Shown: one piece after another, positions 52,843-62,552 of the stretch
Numbering within the stretch: position 1 is the stretch's first letter
Layout of the letters: every line of letters begins with the position of its first letter
NCBI GenBank assembly: GCA_029238315.1
Contig: JAQWGI010000036.1
Span: forward strand, 248,001-312,000
Length of the DNA: 64,000 nucleotides
From: Polaribacter sp.
GTDB taxonomy: Bacteria; Bacteroidota; Bacteroidia; Flavobacteriales; Flavobacteriaceae
Direction of reading: 5' to 3'
The notes under the pieces: model-generated
What the model was told of the DNA's origin: nothing
Databases searched by the model: none
Seen by the model: the letters and a program-made list of their open reading frames with translations, nothing else
Made by a program: the position numbers and the translations under genes

Positions 52843-54945
52843 ATGAAAAAAATTAGTTTACTAGTGCTCTCACTAGTGTTTGTTGGTTCTTCTTTTGCAC
52901 AGCAAAGAAAAACACAACAAGGACACACCAATCAAAACAAGTTTAAACAACTTGATTTAGCAACTCCAAACAGTCAAAGAACTGCTTCTGGAGCTCCAGG
53001 AGTTAGATACACTCAACAAAAAGTTGATTATGTGATGGACATTGTTTTAGATGATGAAAATCAAAAAATATCAGGTAATGAAACCATTACATACCACAAC
53101 AATTCTACTGATAATTTACCTTATTTATGGTTGCAATTAGATCAAAATATGCGTGCTGCAGACTCTAAAAGTCCAGATATTGAAACAAGTAGAATTCCAA
53201 AAAGAACTTCTAAAGATCGTTTTGACAAAACATACAATGACAAACCTTTTGAAGGTGGTTTTAACGTAACAAGTGTTACAAATATTGATGGAAGTAAATT
53301 ATCTTACACCATTAACCAAACCATGATGCGTATAAACTTACCAACACCTCTTGCTTCTGGAGAAACATTTAAATTTAATGTTTCTTGGTGGTACAAAATA
53401 AATAACCACAGAACACAAGGAGGAAGATCTGGTTATGAGCAATTTCCTGACGGAAACAACAACTACGTTATTGCACAGTTTTTTCCAAGACTATGTGTAT
53501 ATGATAATGTAGAAGGTTGGCAAAATGATCAGTTTTGGGGACGAAGTGAATTTGCATTAGAGTTTGGAGATTATACCGTAAATATTACAACACCTGCAGA
53601 TCATATGTTAGGAGCTACAGGTAGATTAATGAATGAAACTGAGGTTTTAACCAAAATACAGCAAAAAAGATTAGCAGAAGCAAAAAAATCTTTTGATAAA
53701 CCTGTTGTAATTCACACACAAAAAGAAGCTGAAAAGACTGAAAAAAAGCGCTCTAATAAAACAAAAACTTGGAAATTTTTTGCTGAAAATGTTAGAGATT
53801 ATGCTTTTGCAACATCAAGAAAATTTATTTGGGACGGAATGGCTGTGAAATTAGACAGCAAAAATGTAATGGCTTATTCGTATTACTCTAAAGAAGCGAA
53901 TCCTTTATACGGAGATCACTCTACAAGAGCAACAGCAGTTACTTTAAAAGCATATTCTAGACAAACATTTGACTACCCTTATCACAAAGCAATTTCTGTA
54001 GACGGGCAAATGGGAATGGAATATCCAATGATTGCATTTAACCCTGGAAGACCAGATTTAGAAAATGGAGGATATTCTGACAGACAAAAATACAGAATGA
54101 TAAACGTAACCATTCATGAAGTTGGTCACAACTGGTTTCCAATGATTGTAAATTCTGACGAGCGTAAATGGACTTGGATGGATGAAGGATTAAATTCTTA
54201 TGCACAATTGCAAGCAATGATGGATTATGAAGAAAATTATCCCTTAACAAGAGGATTGCCAAAAAATATTGTTGGTTATATGAGTGGAGATCAATCTAGA
54301 ATTGCTCCAATTATGTCTAAAGGAGATAATACTTATAGTTTTGGTAACAACGCTTACGGAAAACCTGCAACTGGTTTATGGATCTTAAGAAATACAATTA
54401 TGGGACCAGAATTATTTGATCATGCATTTAAAGAATATGCTAATCGATGGAAATTTAAACACCCTACTCCTGCTGATTTCTTTAGAACTATGGAAGATGC
54501 TTCTGCAATGGACCTAGATTGGTTTTGGAGAGGATGGTTCTACACTACAGATGTAACTGATATTGGAATTAAATCTGTAAAAAAATTCACTGCAACAGAA
54601 GGAAAAAATGGTTCTGTAAACTTTGTTGAAGATGCTAAAGGAGCAAAAAAAGCTAGTAATAAATTTTTCTATGAAGTTACTTATGATAAACCAGGAGGTT
54701 TAGTTATGCCGATTATTGTTGAGTATACTTACAAAGACGGCACAAAAGGAAGAAAGAAATATCCTGCACAAATATGGAGATTAAACGATAAGGAGATTAC
54801 AAAAGCGATATCTTCTGATAAAGAAATTGTGAGTTTTCAAATAGATCCAGATCTAGAAACTGCAGACGTAGATGTAACAAACAATAGCTGGCCTAAAAAA
54901 CAAGATAATAAATTTAATAAATTTAAGAAGAAAATTAAAGGTTAG
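52843..54945 (+). CDS. M1 family metallopeptidase (first of a tandem pair)
   Basis: A 700-residue exported aminopeptidase. The signal peptide ends at SSFAQ. The zinc site HEVGHNWFP starts at residue 425, and the third ligand is the Glu in WTWMDEGLNS about 19 residues later. The N-terminal saddle has NETITYHNNS and the exopeptidase region follows. It lacks the C-terminal Por secretion domain and ends in a basic KKKIKG. It and the next gene arose by tandem duplication. Confidence 0.93.
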   Translation: MKKISLLVLSLVFVGSSFAQQRKTQQGHTNQNKFKQLDLATPNSQRTASGAPGVRYTQQKVDYVMDIVLDDENQKISGNETITYHNNSTDNLPYLWLQLDQNMRAADSKSPDIETSRIPKRTSKDRFDKTYNDKPFEGGFNVTSVTNIDGSKLSYTINQTMMRINLPTPLASGETFKFNVSWWYKINNHRTQGGRSGYEQFPDGNNNYVIAQFFPRLCVYDNVEGWQNDQFWGRSEFALEFGDYTVNITTPADHMLGATGRLMNETEVLTKIQQKRLAEAKKSFDKPVVIHTQKEAEKTEKKRSNKTKTWKFFAENVRDYAFATSRKFIWDGMAVKLDSKNVMAYSYYSKEANPLYGDHSTRATAVTLKAYSRQTFDYPYHKAISVDGQMGMEYPMIAFNPGRPDLENGGYSDRQKYRMINVTIHEVGHNWFPMIVNSDERKWTWMDEGLNSYAQLQAMMDYEENYPLTRGLPKNIVGYMSGDQSRIAPIMSKGDNTYSFGNNAYGKPATGLWILRNTIMGPELFDHAFKEYANRWKFKHPTPADFFRTMEDASAMDLDWFWRGWFYTTDVTDIGIKSVKKFTATEGKNGSVNFVEDAKGAKKASNKFFYEVTYDKPGGLVMPIIVEYTYKDGTKGRKKYPAQIWRLNDKEITKAISSDKEIVSFQIDPDLETADVDVTNNSWPKKQDNKFNKFKKKIKG

Positions 54946-54967
54946 AATAAACCAAGAACTACACACC

Positions 54968-55002
54968 AAAAAGAGGCACTAAATTATATAGTGTCTCTTT
55001 TT
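54968..55002 (+). terminator. Intrinsic terminator between the two M1 peptidase genes
   Basis: Hairpin AAAAAGAGGCACTA / TAGTGTCTCTTTTT (one G-U pair) followed by a T run, so the second copy needs its own promoter. Confidence 0.85.
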
Positions 55003-55106
55003 ATTTTAATAAAAGTATGTTAAATGAAAAATGTAAATTGCATACATAATAGATAATGATTACTTTGCATATCTATTCAAAAAAATTAACTCAAATTATA
55101 CTCAAA

Positions 55107-57317
55107 ATGAAAAAAGTAGGATTACTCTTATTTTCTGTTTTCTTTGTTGTTGCTGCAAGTTTTGCACAAGAAAAAGCAAAAAAAGAAACTCAAAAAGGAC
55201 ACACAGACCAGAACAAATTTAGACAAATGAAAGATGTTTTGGCTACGCCAAACTCTATTAGAACTGCTTCTGGAGCACCAGGTCATCAATACACGCAACA
55301 AAAAGTTGATTATGTAATGGACATTCGTTTAGACGAAGCTAACAACCGTATTTACGGAGACGAAAGAATCACGTACCATAATAACTCTAAAGATCATTTA
55401 GAATATTTATGGGTTCAACTAGATCAAAACATGAGAGCAGACGATTCTAAAACACCATTAGCGCAATCTACTGGAGCATCAGCTTTTATTACACCAGACA
55501 ATTTTAAAAGCACCTACATGAACGAAGGAAAAGGCTTTGGTCATAAAATTGAATTGGTAGAGAGTAATGGTAAACCATTATCGCACTTTATCAACAGAAC
55601 AATGATGCGTATTAATATGCCAAAAGCTCTAGCTCCAGGTGAAACATTTAAATTTAGAATTAAATGGAACTACAAGATTAATGACATTAATAAAGATGGT
55701 GGGCGTTCTGGTTTAGAAAGTTTTCCTGATGGAAACAACAACTATACAATTGCGCAGTTTTTTCCGCGCTTAGCAGTTTACAATGATGTAGAAGGATGGC
55801 AAAATATGCAATTTTGGGGCAGAAGTGAGTTTGCTTTAGAATTTGGAGATTATGATGTAAAAATTACGGTTCCTGCAGATCATATTATGGAAGCAACTGG
55901 AGAGTTACAGAACGAAAAAGAAGTTTTAACAAATGCACAACGTAATCGTTTTGAAAAAGCAAGAAAAACTTTTGACAAACCCGTAATTATTGTAACTCAA
56001 AAAGAAGCTGAAAAAACAGAAAAAGGACGTTCTAAAAAAACTAAAACATGGCATTATAAAACAAAACGTGTGCGTGATTTTGCTTTTGCAACATCTAGAA
56101 AATACATATGGGATGCAATGGCCGTTAATGTAAATGGTAAAACGGTAATGGCAACTTCTTTGTATCCTAAAGAAGGAAATCCTTTATGGGAAGAGCACTC
56201 TACAAGAGCCGTTGCTACTACTTTAATTGAATACTCTAAACTAACGTTTGATTATCCATACAGCAAAGCGGTTTCAGTTCATTCAGAAAGACAAGGAATG
56301 GAATACCCAATGATATGTTTTAACTTTGGAAGACCAAATCCAGACGGAACATATGATGACAGAACTAAAAAAGGAATGATTGGTGTGATCATACACGAAG
56401 TTGGTCATAATTTTTTCCCAATGATTGTTAACTCTGATGAAAGACAATGGACTTGGATGGATGAAGGGTTAAACTCTTTTGTTGAAATTTTAGCTTCATT
56501 AAAATACGATTCAGAATTATTTGCAATCAATCCTGCTAAAAATATTACAAGATATATGGGTGGAGATCAATCAAACATCTCTCCTATAATGTCTCAAGGA
56601 GATTATGTAAAGCAATTTGGTCCAAATGCATACTCTAAACCAGCTGCTGGTTTATACATGTTAAGAAAAACTATAATGGGTCCAGAATTGTTTGATCATG
56701 CTTTTAGAACGTATTCTAAACGATGGATGTTTAAACACCCTACACCAGCAGATTTCTTTAGATCTATGGAAGATGCTTCTGGAATGGATTTAGATTGGTT
56801 CTGGAGAGGTTGGTTTTACACAACTGATGTAACAGATATTGGCATTAAAAAAGTAACACCTTTATATGTAACAGACAAACAGAGTGATCGTATTAAAAAC
56901 ATCATAAAATCAAACCCAGCAGCAAAAGGTTATTTTGATGGTTTGGGTGAATTGGTATACATTACAAATAAAAAAGAAGATGCAAATGCTGCTGCTTTAA
57001 ACAAACATGTAAAAAATGGCAAAAAAGTTCCTGCATTTATTTATCAAGTAGAATTTGAAAAACCAGGAGGTCTAGCAATGCCAATAATTGTTGAACTTAC
57101 TTATGCAGACGGTACAAAAGAAAAGAAAACTTTTCCTGCGCAAATCTGGATGATGGATGATAATAAAGCAACAAGAGTTTTTGCTGCTACTCAAGAGATT
57201 AAAAGTATTGTTGTAGATCCAGATTTAGAAACTGCAGATGTAGATACTTCTAATAATAGCTGGCCTAAAAAGGAAGAGACTAAATTTGATAAATTCAAAA
57301 ATCAAGTTAAAGGTTAA
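55107..57317 (+). CDS. M1 family metallopeptidase (second of a tandem pair)
   Basis: A 736-residue exported aminopeptidase with signal peptide ending ASFAQ. The zinc motif HEVGHNFFP begins at residue 430, with the Glu of WTWMDEGLNS downstream. It is longer than its partner because of an insert at about 590-640 (QSDRIKNIIKSNPAAKGYFDG-type segment). The frame opens at 55056, but the ATG at 55107 gives the signal peptide. A TTACTTTGCA promoter-like box lies around 55060. The tandem copies share most motifs. Confidence 0.92.
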   Translation: MKKVGLLLFSVFFVVAASFAQEKAKKETQKGHTDQNKFRQMKDVLATPNSIRTASGAPGHQYTQQKVDYVMDIRLDEANNRIYGDERITYHNNSKDHLEYLWVQLDQNMRADDSKTPLAQSTGASAFITPDNFKSTYMNEGKGFGHKIELVESNGKPLSHFINRTMMRINMPKALAPGETFKFRIKWNYKINDINKDGGRSGLESFPDGNNNYTIAQFFPRLAVYNDVEGWQNMQFWGRSEFALEFGDYDVKITVPADHIMEATGELQNEKEVLTNAQRNRFEKARKTFDKPVIIVTQKEAEKTEKGRSKKTKTWHYKTKRVRDFAFATSRKYIWDAMAVNVNGKTVMATSLYPKEGNPLWEEHSTRAVATTLIEYSKLTFDYPYSKAVSVHSERQGMEYPMICFNFGRPNPDGTYDDRTKKGMIGVIIHEVGHNFFPMIVNSDERQWTWMDEGLNSFVEILASLKYDSELFAINPAKNITRYMGGDQSNISPIMSQGDYVKQFGPNAYSKPAAGLYMLRKTIMGPELFDHAFRTYSKRWMFKHPTPADFFRSMEDASGMDLDWFWRGWFYTTDVTDIGIKKVTPLYVTDKQSDRIKNIIKSNPAAKGYFDGLGELVYITNKKEDANAAALNKHVKNGKKVPAFIYQVEFEKPGGLAMPIIVELTYADGTKEKKTFPAQIWMMDDNKATRVFAATQEIKSIVVDPDLETADVDTSNNSWPKKEETKFDKFKNQVKG

Positions 57318-57348
57318 AAAAAGAAATATTTTTTAAAAATTTTATCTC

Positions 57349-57396
57349 CAATCTAAAGTACTGTAATCTACTCAGTGCTTTAGATTGTTTTTTTTT
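57349..57396 (+). terminator. Intrinsic terminator after the second M1 gene
   Basis: Perfect 10-bp stem CAATCTAAAG / CTTTAGATTG, extended by weaker pairs, with a following run of nine T. Confidence 0.88.
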
Positions 57397-57884
57397 AGCT
57401 AATTATTTATATTCTAATGAGAAAAAAACATAAAAATATTGCTTACAACCAGAAAGTAGATCATATAAATAATTAATAGGGCATTAAACTTCTTTTCTGA
57501 TACTTATAGAACTAAGAAAAACTTAAAAATACATTTGTATCAGATACATAACTTTTATCTTTTGGAAATAACAGATATAGTATTAGAGACATTCTACATA
57601 ATATAGATTACTGAAATTAAACAGAAAACACGATGGCATTGCAATTATATGATTGCTTTAGAGTAAGAGCAAGCAAATTTAGAAGAACTATACATAATAG
57701 CATCTTTAAGCGATTGAATAGCTGTAAAATTAAAATACATTCTCATAGTTGATGAAAACGCAATACCAATATCGACTAGATGTTTCTAATACTAAAATAA
57801 GCATCACTCACCGAGGTACTTTGCAGAAATAGTAATATCATAATATACATACACCAAAGAAATATTTATTGTTTCAAGTTTGTT
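57397..57884. other. Gene-poor intergenic segment (about 490 bp)
   Basis: No recognisable gene. The longest open stretches are a 39-codon plus-strand frame (57633-57752) and a 45-codon minus-strand stretch (57645-57779) that reads somewhat protein-like (AFSSTMRMYFNF...SLKDAIMYSSSKFA) but is bounded by stops. It may be a decayed gene or simply spacer. Composition is AT-rich like other spacers. Confidence 0.5.
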
Positions 57885-58733
57885 TTACTTTTGTTTTCTG
57901 AAAATAAAAAACAAACCAATAATTACAAGAGGAATACTTAATACTTGACCTGTATTTAAAGAATTAAAAACCCAATCTTCTCTACCATCAACCTGTGCTT
58001 CTTTTAAAAACTCAATAAAAAATCTTAACGCCCATAAAACAGCAAAGAAAATTCCGAATAAATAACCAGATTTTTCTTTAGCATCCGTTTTCCAATACAT
58101 TCTCCAAAGAATAACAAATAGAATCAAATAACTAAACGCCTCATATAATTGCGTTGGATGTCTAGGAACAGTTTCGCCAGCTTTTTTAAAGACAACTCCA
58201 ATACTAGTACCTGTTGGTTTTCCGTAAATTTCTGAATTAAAAAAATTCCCCATTCTAATAAAGAACCCGGCTAATGCAACCATAATCCCCATTCTATCTA
58301 AAATAAAAAGAAATGGTTTTTGTAGTACTTTTTTACTGTAAAAATACAATGCTGCGATAATTCCGACTGCAGCTCCATGACTTGCAAAACCTGTATAACC
58401 AGTGAATTCCCAGCCTTCTAGCATTCCAAATACAGCAGTTGCACCTTCTCTTTCTTTAAAAGGTAAAATGATTTCTAATAAGTGGTGCTGATAATAATCC
58501 CAACTGTAAAAAAAAACATCTCCCAGACGCATCCCTACTAACATAGAAATAAATGTATACATGAAAAGAGCATCTAGTTTTTCTACAGGAATTTTATCTT
58601 CTATAAAGATTTTTTTCATCAAACGCATTCCTAAAACAAATGCAATTACAAACATTAAACTGTACCATCTTATTACAAAAAAACCTAAATCGATTCCTAA
58701 TGATGGATCCCAAACTATTGATAAAAATTTCAT
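57885..58733 (-). CDS. lgt: Prolipoprotein diacylglyceryl transferase
   Basis: A 282-residue inner-membrane enzyme that attaches diacylglycerol to the lipobox cysteine. It has seven hydrophobic helices. The signature RMGNFFNSEIYGKP and the preceding GFASHGAAVG are the conserved active-site regions, and the RHPTQLYEA loop is present. It is the last gene of the cysS-yidD-lgt run. Several lipoprotein substrates are encoded in this same window. Confidence 0.94.
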   Translation of the reverse strand: MKFLSIVWDPSLGIDLGFFVIRWYSLMFVIAFVLGMRLMKKIFIEDKIPVEKLDALFMYTFISMLVGMRLGDVFFYSWDYYQHHLLEIILPFKEREGATAVFGMLEGWEFTGYTGFASHGAAVGIIAALYFYSKKVLQKPFLFILDRMGIMVALAGFFIRMGNFFNSEIYGKPTGTSIGVVFKKAGETVPRHPTQLYEAFSYLILFVILWRMYWKTDAKEKSGYLFGIFFAVLWALRFFIEFLKEAQVDGREDWVFNSLNTGQVLSIPLVIIGLFFIFRKQK

Positions 58734-58778
58734 TCTTTATATTTTTTATAAGATTCTAAAAACGAATTCAGAATTAAA

Positions 58779-59012
58779 TTAATTCTTCTTTTCTGGAACA
58801 GGATCATAACCACTTCCACCCCAGGGATGACAACTAAATATTCTTTTTATTGCTAACCAACCACCTAAAAATAAACCATGTTTTTGCAATGCTTCAACTG
58901 TATAATGCGAACAAGTTGGCGAATATCTACAAGTTGATGGCGTAAAAGGAGAAATTGCTGTTTGATAAAAACGAACTAAGAGTATAAACGGAAAAATCAG
59001 TACTTTTTTCAT
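58779..59012 (-). CDS. yidD: Membrane protein insertion efficiency factor YidD
   Basis: A 77-residue protein with an N-terminal amphipathic/hydrophobic segment and the YidD signature: [22 protein letters not shown] with three cysteines, then [24 protein letters not shown]. It assists YidC-dependent membrane insertion. The frame runs back to 59057 through the dispersed repeat, but the ATG at 59012 gives the normal N-terminus [17 protein letters not shown]. Confidence 0.93.
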   Translation of the reverse strand: MKKVLIFPFILLVRFYQTAISPFTPSTCRYSPTCSHYTVEALQKHGLFLGGWLAIKRIFSCHPWGGSGYDPVPEKKN

Positions 59013-59025
59013 TTTTTTTATCTTA

Positions 59026-59053
59026 AGATTTCTCGACTCCGCTCGAAATGACA
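59026..59053. repeat. Dispersed palindromic repeat, partial copy 5
   Basis: AGATTTCTCGACTCCGCTCGAAATGACA is the common end of the repeat, immediately upstream of yidD. It is followed at 59068-59090 by tandem GTAATTC units. Confidence 0.6.
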
Positions 59054-59095
59054 ACACAATTAAAAAAATTGTAATTCGTAATTCGTAATTAGGTA

Positions 59096-60577
<1,482 letters not shown>

Positions 60578-60674
60578 TAATACGTATTCAATTATAGAAA
60601 TGTAAAGATAGAAAGTTTTAACTGAAGAAAAAACGTGAATTTGTTAGAAGTTTGATAAAAAACAAATTGGTTAT

Positions 60675-60776
60675 TTATATTAAATATAGTCGGTTTTTGA
60701 GAATTATATTTACGTTTGCTTTAATCTTTTTACAAGCTTCAATTAAATGATTATGTAACTCTTTGGTTTGGTTCAT
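60675..60776 (-). CDS. Possible small ORF (33 residues), perhaps a gene remnant
   Basis: An ATG-initiated minus-strand frame reading MNQTKELHNHLIEACKKIK and ending at TAA. The first 25 residues look like an amphipathic helix with realistic codon use, then the frame becomes poor. It lies in the 298-bp gap between cysS and meaB. It could be a short peptide, the 5-prime end of a deleted gene, or chance. No family is recognised. Confidence 0.25.
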   Translation of the reverse strand: MNQTKELHNHLIEACKKIKANVNIILKNRLYLI

Positions 60777-60875
60777 TGTTGATTTGTTACCTTAGAGACG
60801 AACCTTTTTTCGCTCTGTTGCAAAATCCTATAATTTTATTCATAAATTTACATCAATTATTTCGGCGATACTATT

Positions 60876-61946
60876 ATGGCAATCAATAAAAAATCTGCAC
60901 TTCAAGAAAAACAAGGCGTTTCACAACCAGAAACAACGAGTAATTTTGCTGCTCAGCAAATAATAAAAAGTAGAAGTAAACAATTTTCTGTGGATGAATT
61001 TGTTACTCAAATTTTAGCAGGAGATATTCCTTTTTTGAGCCGAGCAATTACTTTGGTTGAAAGTACAAATGCAACACATCAACAAAAAGCGAACGAAATT
61101 TTAGAACGTTGTTTACCTCATGCAAATAAATCAATCAGAATCGGAATTACTGGTGTTCCTGGAGTTGGAAAAAGTACATTTATAGAAAGTTATGGCACAT
61201 ATTTAACCAATCAAGATAAAAAAGTTGCTGTCTTAGCAATTGATCCAACAAGCTCTGTTAACAAAGGAAGTATTTTAGGCGATAAAACCAGAATGGAAGA
61301 ACTGGTAACTGATAAAAATGCATTTATTAGACCTTCTCCTTCAGGAACATCTTTGGGTGGCGTAGCACAAAAAACTCGAGAAACAATTATTTTGTGTGAA
61401 GCTGCCGGATTCGACACGATTATTATTGAAACTGTTGGCGTTGGTCAATCAGAAACCGCTGTACATTCTATGGTAGATTTCTTTTTGCTCCTTAAAATTG
61501 CTGGCGCTGGTGATGAATTACAAGGAATTAAACGCGGAATTATAGAAATGGCAGACGCCATTGTCATTAATAAAGCAGATGGAGATAACATTCAGAATGC
61601 TAAAATCGCAAAAACAGAATTCAACAGAGCCTTGCATTTATATCCGCCCAAAGAAAGTTCTTGGCAACCAAAAGTACTAACGTGCAGTGCTTTAAAACAC
61701 AATGGAATTGCAGAAGTTAACACTATGGTTTTGGAGTTTTTACAACTTACAAAAGAAAACAATTATTTTACAAAACGAAGAAATCAACAAAATACGTATT
61801 GGTTAAGAGCTACAATAGAACAACAATTAAAAGATAATTTTTATAAAAATACCGCAGTTAAAAATCAGCTAGAAAAAGAAATACAAAACTTAGAAAATGG
61901 AAGAACTACTCCATTTAATGCTGCAAAAAAACTTCTAGCACTTTGA
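60876..61946 (+). CDS. meaB: Methylmalonyl-CoA mutase-associated GTPase MeaB (ArgK family)
   Basis: A 356-residue G3E P-loop GTPase that protects and reactivates the B12-dependent methylmalonyl-CoA mutase. Motifs are G1 GVPGVGKST at about 92-100, [19 protein letters not shown] (Mg-binding switch), ETVGVGQSE and NKADGDN for guanine specificity. The N-terminus is longer than usual. The mutase itself is not in the window. The stop overlaps the following gene's TTG start as TTGA. Confidence 0.95.
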   Translation: MAINKKSALQEKQGVSQPETTSNFAAQQIIKSRSKQFSVDEFVTQILAGDIPFLSRAITLVESTNATHQQKANEILERCLPHANKSIRIGITGVPGVGKSTFIESYGTYLTNQDKKVAVLAIDPTSSVNKGSILGDKTRMEELVTDKNAFIRPSPSGTSLGGVAQKTRETIILCEAAGFDTIIIETVGVGQSETAVHSMVDFFLLLKIAGAGDELQGIKRGIIEMADAIVINKADGDNIQNAKIAKTEFNRALHLYPPKESSWQPKVLTCSALKHNGIAEVNTMVLEFLQLTKENNYFTKRRNQQNTYWLRATIEQQLKDNFYKNTAVKNQLEKEIQNLENGRTTPFNAAKKLLAL

Positions 61947-62494
61947 AAAACAAGATAGAGATTCTAGTTTCACCAGAAATATCTTTAAAAGAAATAGGTT
62001 TTAAGGACATTAGCAAATTACAAAAATTAATGTTTGAAATATATCCTCCTGTTTATGCTCATTTATGGCCAGACGATGGAGAAATGTATTTAAAAAAAAT
62101 ATATGCTGAAGAAAACATAAAAAAAGAGCTTAAAGAACAAAATTCTAACTATTATTTTATATTAAATAAAACTATTGAAGTAGGTATATTAAGAGTTTTA
62201 ACAAATGAACCCATCGAAAAATTAAAAAAAGAGTACGCAATTAAATTACAACGTATTTACTTAAATCCTTCTATACAAAGAAAAGGCTTTGGAGAAAAAA
62301 TTATAAGATGGATTGAGACAACTTTCTGTAAAAAAGAGCATTCATATCTATGGCTTGAAGCTATGGATAGTCAAGAAAAAGCGATTCAGTTTTACTCAAA
62401 AATGGGATTTAAAGTAGCGGGTAGTTTTAAACTTGAGTCTGACTTAATGTTTGAGCGTTTCAGAGGAATGGTACGAATGATAAAACCTCTTTAA
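61943..62494 (+). CDS. GNAT family N-acetyltransferase
   Basis: A 183-residue acetyltransferase with the acetyl-CoA loop [18 protein letters not shown] at about 110-127 and the C-terminal [22 protein letters not shown] segment of the fold. Substrate unknown. The start is TTG at 61943, overlapping the meaB stop by four bases (TTGA); no ATG occurs until about residue 30, which lies inside the conserved fold. It is translationally coupled to meaB. Confidence 0.85.
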   Translation: MKNKIEILVSPEISLKEIGFKDISKLQKLMFEIYPPVYAHLWPDDGEMYLKKIYAEENIKKELKEQNSNYYFILNKTIEVGILRVLTNEPIEKLKKEYAIKLQRIYLNPSIQRKGFGEKIIRWIETTFCKKEHSYLWLEAMDSQEKAIQFYSKMGFKVAGSFKLESDLMFERFRGMVRMIKPL

Positions 62495-62526
62495 AACGCT
62501 TACTGTTTTTATCAGGTAAAAATCAA

Positions 62527-62534
62527 TACCTTTG
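62527..62534 (+). promoter_or_regulatory. Promoter -7 box TACCTTTG
   Basis: An exact TAnnTTTG match 19 bases upstream of the ATG at 62553. Confidence 0.6.
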
Positions 62535-62552
62535 TTTTTTTTAAAAATTAAG

